From positions 60,001-124,000 of the forward strand of contig CAJNDS010002589.1 of assembly GCA_905221605.1 (NCBI GenBank): 64,000 nt of DNA. Reading direction: 5' to 3'. Below the pieces are notes generated by a model, which was given only the letters and a program-made list of their open reading frames with translations, was not told the DNA's origin and made no database searches. Position numbers and translations under genes: made by a program. Below, piece after piece: positions 59,933 through 64,000 of the stretch (position 1 is its first letter; each line of letters starts with the position of its first letter). This DNA comes from Symbiodinium natans. Taxonomy: Eukaryota > Sar > Dinophyceae > Suessiales > Symbiodiniaceae.

Positions 59933-61882
59933 CTAAACCCTAAACCCTAAACCCTAAACCCCAAACCCTAAACCCTAAACCCCCTATTTTGGGGACATGC
60001 CCACATGATGGCGCGAGTTCCTGAGGCTGTGCAAGTCTCAGGGGAAGGTGCGGAGAGGCCGCATGGCAAGGAGTTTGGGGTTTAGGGTTTGGGGTTTAGG
60101 GTTTAGGGTTTGGGGTTTAGGGTTTAGGGTTTGGGGTTTAGGGTTTAGGGCCGGGGCAGGGGGAGGGTTAGGGATTGAGAGTCTTTCGTTTCCCGTTGGT
60201 TGTGGTTTCGGGTTGTGAGTTTCGCAGCCCCTACAAGCTCCAAGCACCTCAACGCGCTATGTGGTAGGGTTTATAGGATTTCGGGATTAAAGGTTTAAGG
60301 TTTAGGGTTTAGGTTTAGGGTTTAGGGTTTAGGGTTTAAGGTGTAGGGTTCCCTGAACCCTAGGCCCGAAAGCAACTTGTGATAAAAGCACAGGGTAACT
60401 TAGTGAGCCCTAAACCCTAAAGCATAAAGCCTAAAGCCTAAACCCCTAACCCCTAAACCCTAAACCCTAAACCTTAAACCCTAAACCCTAAACCCTAAGC
60501 ATGAAAGCCGCTTTCCTAAGCCCAAAGCCCTTCCCCAAACTGCCAGGGAAAGTCCGACTCCCGATCGGCGGCATGCCCTTCCCATGGCCGAAGCCCTGGC
60601 TTTACCCTTTAGGGTTTAGGGTTTACTGTGTTTAGGGTTTAGGGTTCAGGGCATGATATTGGGCCGAAGACCAAACAGACTGTTTTAGACTTGTGCAGGT
60701 TAGACGGTTAGACACTTGCTTTAAGGTTTTTGGTGGGAAAAAGACATGCTGTATGAGACTTTGGGCATAGGCTGAGTTCGAGGGTAAGGATTCAGCCGGA
60801 GGTTTTGGGGGGGTTTAGGGTTGTGGGGCTTTGTGGTTTTGAGGGTTTCGGGTTTGGGGGTCCGGGGTTCAGGGTTTTGGTGTCGGGCTTCCGCCATCCT
60901 AATCTCAAGCAAAAGACCAGACCCATATAAGGGTGTTTCCAGAAATAGGGGTGTTTTTTTGGGGTGGGGTTCCAACAATAAGGATTTCTGAGAAAGCGGC
61001 TGAGTGAGTTGTAGCAGGGCATTTTTGCCCCCCCCCCTATTAACCCTAATAAACCCCAGACCCTACACCCCAAACCCTACACCCCAAACCCTAAACACAA
61101 AAACTCAGATCGTACGCCCAAGCTCACGGGCCCTGATTTCCGGTGCAGGGCTTCTACGGTTTAGGGCTTAGGGGGTTTCAGGGTGCTCCTAAGGCCCTGA
61201 AGTGATTGGAGGCTTGGCCCTAAACCCTAAACCCTTAAACCCCCAAACCCTACACCCGAAACCCCTAAACCCTAAACCCTAAACCCCAAACCCTACAAAC
61301 CCTGAACCCCTCACACCCCCCCTTAAGCCCTAAGCCCTAAACCCTAAACCCTAGACCCTAAATCCTAAACCCTAAACCCTAAACCTTAAACCCAAACCCC
61401 AAAACCCCCCTACCCCCCCACCCCGTAAGCCCTAAGCCTTCAGCAAGGCCTATGCAGATGCATACAGCTTCGCCCACAGCAGCTGCCATCTCTCCAACAG
61501 CTGCCGCTGCCGCCTGCCTAGGCCGCTGAATCTGTTAATGTGGGGTTTAGGGTTTAGGGTTTAGGGTTAGGGATACACCTTTCTAAGGCCAGTTTCATAT
61601 GTGCTTAATCTGGCCCCTTACCTTGTATAGGGTATGTAAGGGTATATAAGGGTTTCCCATTTGAGGGCGGTTGAGGGTTTAAGGCTTAGGGTTTAGGGTT
61701 TAGGGCAACAACCCTAAGAATGTAGTCTTTCGAGTGGAAGGTTTGAGGTTTTTGGCTCAGGGCTTTGGTTTGAGAGTTTAGGGTGCCGGGAAGATGCTTG
61801 GGAAGCAACAAGGGTTGCATGGGAGTGTGTTGAGCATTGGTTCTATGGGTTTGTTAGTTTAAAGTTTAGGGTTTAAGTTAAG

Positions 61883-61990
61883 TATGAGCCAACGGCCCAA
61901 GCGAGCAAGGAAGAGATCGCCAGCCCCAAAAAACGCCGGACAGTGGAGGCCGAAGAGAAGGCACAGAGTCAGCAGGGAGCGAGCGCAGGG
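61883..61990 (+). CDS. Possible exon with SPKKRR nuclear-signal-like motif
   Basis: After AAGTTAAG it reads YEPTAQASKEEIASPKKRRT then VEAEEKAQSQQGAS, ending GCGCAG|GG. Charged, disordered-looking. Confidence 0.4.
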
Positions 61991-62105
61991 CGGGTTTAGG
62001 GTTTAGGGTTTAGGGTTTAGGGTTTAGGGTTTAGGGTTAGGGTTTAGGGTTTAGGGTTTAGGGTTTAGGGTTCCGGTTTAGGGTTCAGGGTTTAGCGTTT
62101 AGGGT

Positions 62106-62225
62106 GGGGATGCCAGCAAGAGGGACGCCAGCTCGTCGATGAGTCGGGATGACTCATTTTGCGAATTTGACCTGCAGAGTTTCCTTGCTGCTGCGGTGTG
62201 GTGGAAGATCGTCATGACATCCTGA
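62106..62225 (+). CDS. Possible exon (GDASKRDASSSMSRDDSFCEF..)
   Basis: Reads GDASKRDASSSMSRDDSFCE then FDLQSFLAAAVWWKIV, TGA. In the adjoining 62190-62323 bases two other frames also read well (HDILTGNDLETW; AIRDALLPFELQNQESQ), so a tiny intron or an indel is likely. Confidence 0.4.
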   Translation, partial: GDASKRDASSSMSRDDSFCEFDLQSFLAAAVWWKIVMTS

Positions 62226-62767
62226 CCGGCAACGACCTGGAGACATGGGCCTCAAGACCAGGCCATCAGGGATGCGCTTCTGCCGTTCGAGTTGCAGAAC
62301 CAGGAGTCACAGGCGCTTTGGGGTTTAGGGTTTTAGGGTTTAGGGTATAGGGTTTAGGGTTAGGGGTAAGGGTTTAGGGTTTAGGGAGTGTGAGATTTAG
62401 GGTCTGTCCAGAGTAGGACGCGGAGGCCCAGGTACGCGCAGGCTGTCTAAGCCCAAGGGCGAGAGATGTATATATGTCTGGGTTTTGAAGCGTGGGTGCT
62501 CTGTGCAAGACGCGTTCCTTTTTGGTTAAACCTAAACCCCAAACCGACCCTAAACCCTAAACCCTAAACCCTAAACCCTAAACCCCTGTAAGCCTGTAGG
62601 CTTCCTACAGCCTAAACGCGCCCGGGTATCCATTAGCCCCAGTCTGCAATTTTCGAGACCTTCACGGAAACCCTAAATGCACGAGAGCTAAATCTCAAAC
62701 CCCCAAAAAGTAGGGTTTAGGATGTACGGTTTAGGGTTTAGGGACGCCCTACGCCCCTGAACCCTAA

Positions 62768-62932
62768 ACCATTCGAACCTGCCTGCCTGAAGGCATGTCT
62801 GGCATGATGAGCAGATCTGCAGTTATCTCCAACGCAGGCCCATCGAGTTTTGCGTTTCATGGTCGAGCTTGTGTAGGGCTTAAGGACGCTTTGGCGCTTA
62901 GGTGTGTTCACTTGATGGCTCTTAGGGAATGA
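62768..62932 (+). CDS. Possible exon (54 codons)
   Basis: Reads TIRTCLPEGMSGMMSRSAVI then SNAGPSSFAFHGRACVGLKD and on to TGA. The minus strand is also open. Unknown family. Confidence 0.35.
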   Translation, partial: TIRTCLPEGMSGMMSRSAVISNAGPSSFAFHGRACVGLKDALALRCVHLMALRE

Positions 62933-63713
62933 AACCCTGTGAACCCTAAACCCTGAAACAAAAAACAAGCAAACAAACCTTCAAGGTCCCAAGCCCTCAA
63001 TGCCCGGGCCTTAAACCCCAAAAGTCCTAAACTCAAAAGCCCCCAAAAGCCCTGAACCCTAGAAGCCCTAAACTCCAACACTAAAAGCCCGCAGCATCTT
63101 CTTCACAAGTGTTTAGGGTGTTGGGTTTAGGGTATAGCGGCCGTCCTTCACCCGAACGAGCTCAGGGTATAGCGTTTGTCAGGCCGGACGGACCAGATTA
63201 CTTGAACTGAAGCCCAATTCGTCGTTGGCATAACAATCCCACTACATATGCCCATTGTGAGGGAGTATATAGGGTCCCTACTTCCCTCATTCCCTAGTAA
63301 GGACCCGAAGCTCACTCCCAACGCTACCTCCTCGGTGCCGAATACATTGAAACCTCCAAAGCTGGAATCCAAATCCTACATTCCCTATGCCCTAAACCCT
63401 AAACCCCAACATCTCACAATCACAGCCTCGAGTGCTGTGCAACTTGTGCGTCTCTGAACCCAAGGCTTCTCAGCCCTAAAAACGCCGGGGAAATCTTCCA
63501 CACACACCTCGACTAAAACCGCTATAGATGAACATGGAGTTCAACCCAAAGCGCCCGCAGTCTGGATCATTCCTAAGCCCGAAGCCCTGTAAACCCTAAA
63601 CCCCAAACCCTAAAACCTGAACCCTATAAACTCTTATAAGCCCTACACCCCAAACCCTAAAACCTAAACCCTATAAACTCTTATAACCCTAAACCCCAAA
63701 CCCTAAATCGCAG

Positions 63714-63814
63714 GTTCCGCGTCGCAGCCTATTCTCGCTCCATCACCAAAGGCCCTCGTGGCTCCCAAAGCTCAGCACCTTGACTTGCCAGATGGCTTTG
63801 GCTTTGGGGTTTAG
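63714..63814 (+). CDS. Possible exon (GSASQPILAPSPKALVAPKAQ)
   Basis: After TAAATCGCAG it reads SASQPILAPSPKALVAPKAQ then HLDLPDGFGF. Pro/Ala-rich; phase 1 start. Confidence 0.35.
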
Positions 63815-63861
63815 TCTTTAGGGTTTAGGGTTTAGGGTTTAGGGTTTAGGGTTTAGGGTGT

Positions 63862-63990
63862 AACCTTTCTACCCTGAAGCAAGAAGTATTCCTTCATGGT
63901 GTGGCCCGCGCCTTTGCTGGTTCTTGTATTGAGGAGGAGGAGGAGGAGGAGGGGGAAGGCAATGTGTTGTGCTCTAAAGGGAGTGGGGGT
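63862..63990 (+). CDS. Possible exon with Glu run, cut by window end region
   Basis: Reads NLSTLKQEVFLHGVARAFAG then SCIEEEEEEEGEGNVLC. The GAG-repeat is a trinucleotide run. Forty-three open codons at the end of the window. Confidence 0.4.
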
Positions 63991-64000
63991 TTACGGTTTA

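Noticed and set aside
1-64000. rRNA, tRNA, operons, ribosome-binding sites
   Set aside because: None recognised by eye; the sequence is eukaryotic in character, so bacterial signals do not apply. A tRNA or Rfam scan could not be run.

Overview
The window looks like nuclear DNA of a microbial eukaryote, most likely a dinoflagellate. The reasons are: plant/alga-type telomeric heptamers (TTTAGGG/CCCTAAA) scattered through all 64 kb in both orientations; very short exon-like islands, nearly all reading on the + strand; apparent introns that end in AG but often start with GC or GA as well as GT (known in dinoflagellates); and an intact Ty1/copia retrotransposon whose nucleocapsid joins a CCCH finger to a CCHC knuckle. 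The organism call is inference. No rRNA, tRNA, bacterial gene or CRISPR array was recognised.

The layout repeats a simple motif. Islands of about 40-200 bp of unique, GC-rich, protein-like sequence alternate with 50-300 bp blocks of (TTTAGGG)n, (CCCTAAA)n or variants (TTTTAGGG, TTTAGGGG, CCCCAAA). These are not a chromosome end: the arrays are short, imperfect and change orientation constantly. My main reading is that many islands are exons and that the telomere-like arrays plus small inverted-repeat elements fill the introns. Six places support this beyond simple openness. (1) Exons at 452-520 and 1942-2022 join in phase into an F5/8-type-C (discoidin-like) segment. (2) Exons at 5942-6016 and 7452-7543 join in phase into a helical unit of 'RLTAFY...PE...LF..L.KKY' type. 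(3) Exons between 20111 and 22635 join into a coiled-coil C-terminus with a stop codon and a 39-nt exon. (4) Exons at 45762 and 46527 are duplicates that differ mostly at third codon positions. (5) Seven consecutive islands at 47341-48783 join with matching phases. (6) Three islands at 54694, 55493 and 56288 join in phase 0 into a SAM-domain-like sequence. About 35 further islands are listed with lower confidence, because a 30-codon stretch is open by chance in some frame quite often.

From 7601 to 16595 lies a complete copia-type element of 8,995 bp. It has two identical 246-bp LTRs (TG...CA), a 5-bp duplication TTAGG inside the telomeric repeat, a primer site matching the anticodon arm of initiator-Met tRNA (half-tRNA priming, as in Drosophila copia), gag, a pol in the -1 frame (CCCH/CCHC, protease, integrase, reverse transcriptase, RNase H, then an unusual membrane-plus-His/Cys tail) and a purine tract. 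Identical LTRs indicate a recent insertion. It sits in what may be the intron after the 7452 exon.

Several families of 90-260 bp terminal-inverted-repeat (MITE-like) elements recur. Some carry a telomeric array inside them, and one lies directly after a consensus-like GTAAGG donor. A few telomeric arrays are flanked by 5-8 bp direct repeats. Together this suggests that introns here are created or enlarged by insertion of mobile elements (introner-like) and of telomere-like repeats. That is the part of the window most worth testing. Other low-complexity landmarks are a 630-bp CA/CACG/CACCCA tract (41.6-42.25 kb), a CCCCAAA array (26.1-26.56 kb), a G-rich tract (25.9-26.05 kb) and a poly-C run (23.16-23.23 kb).
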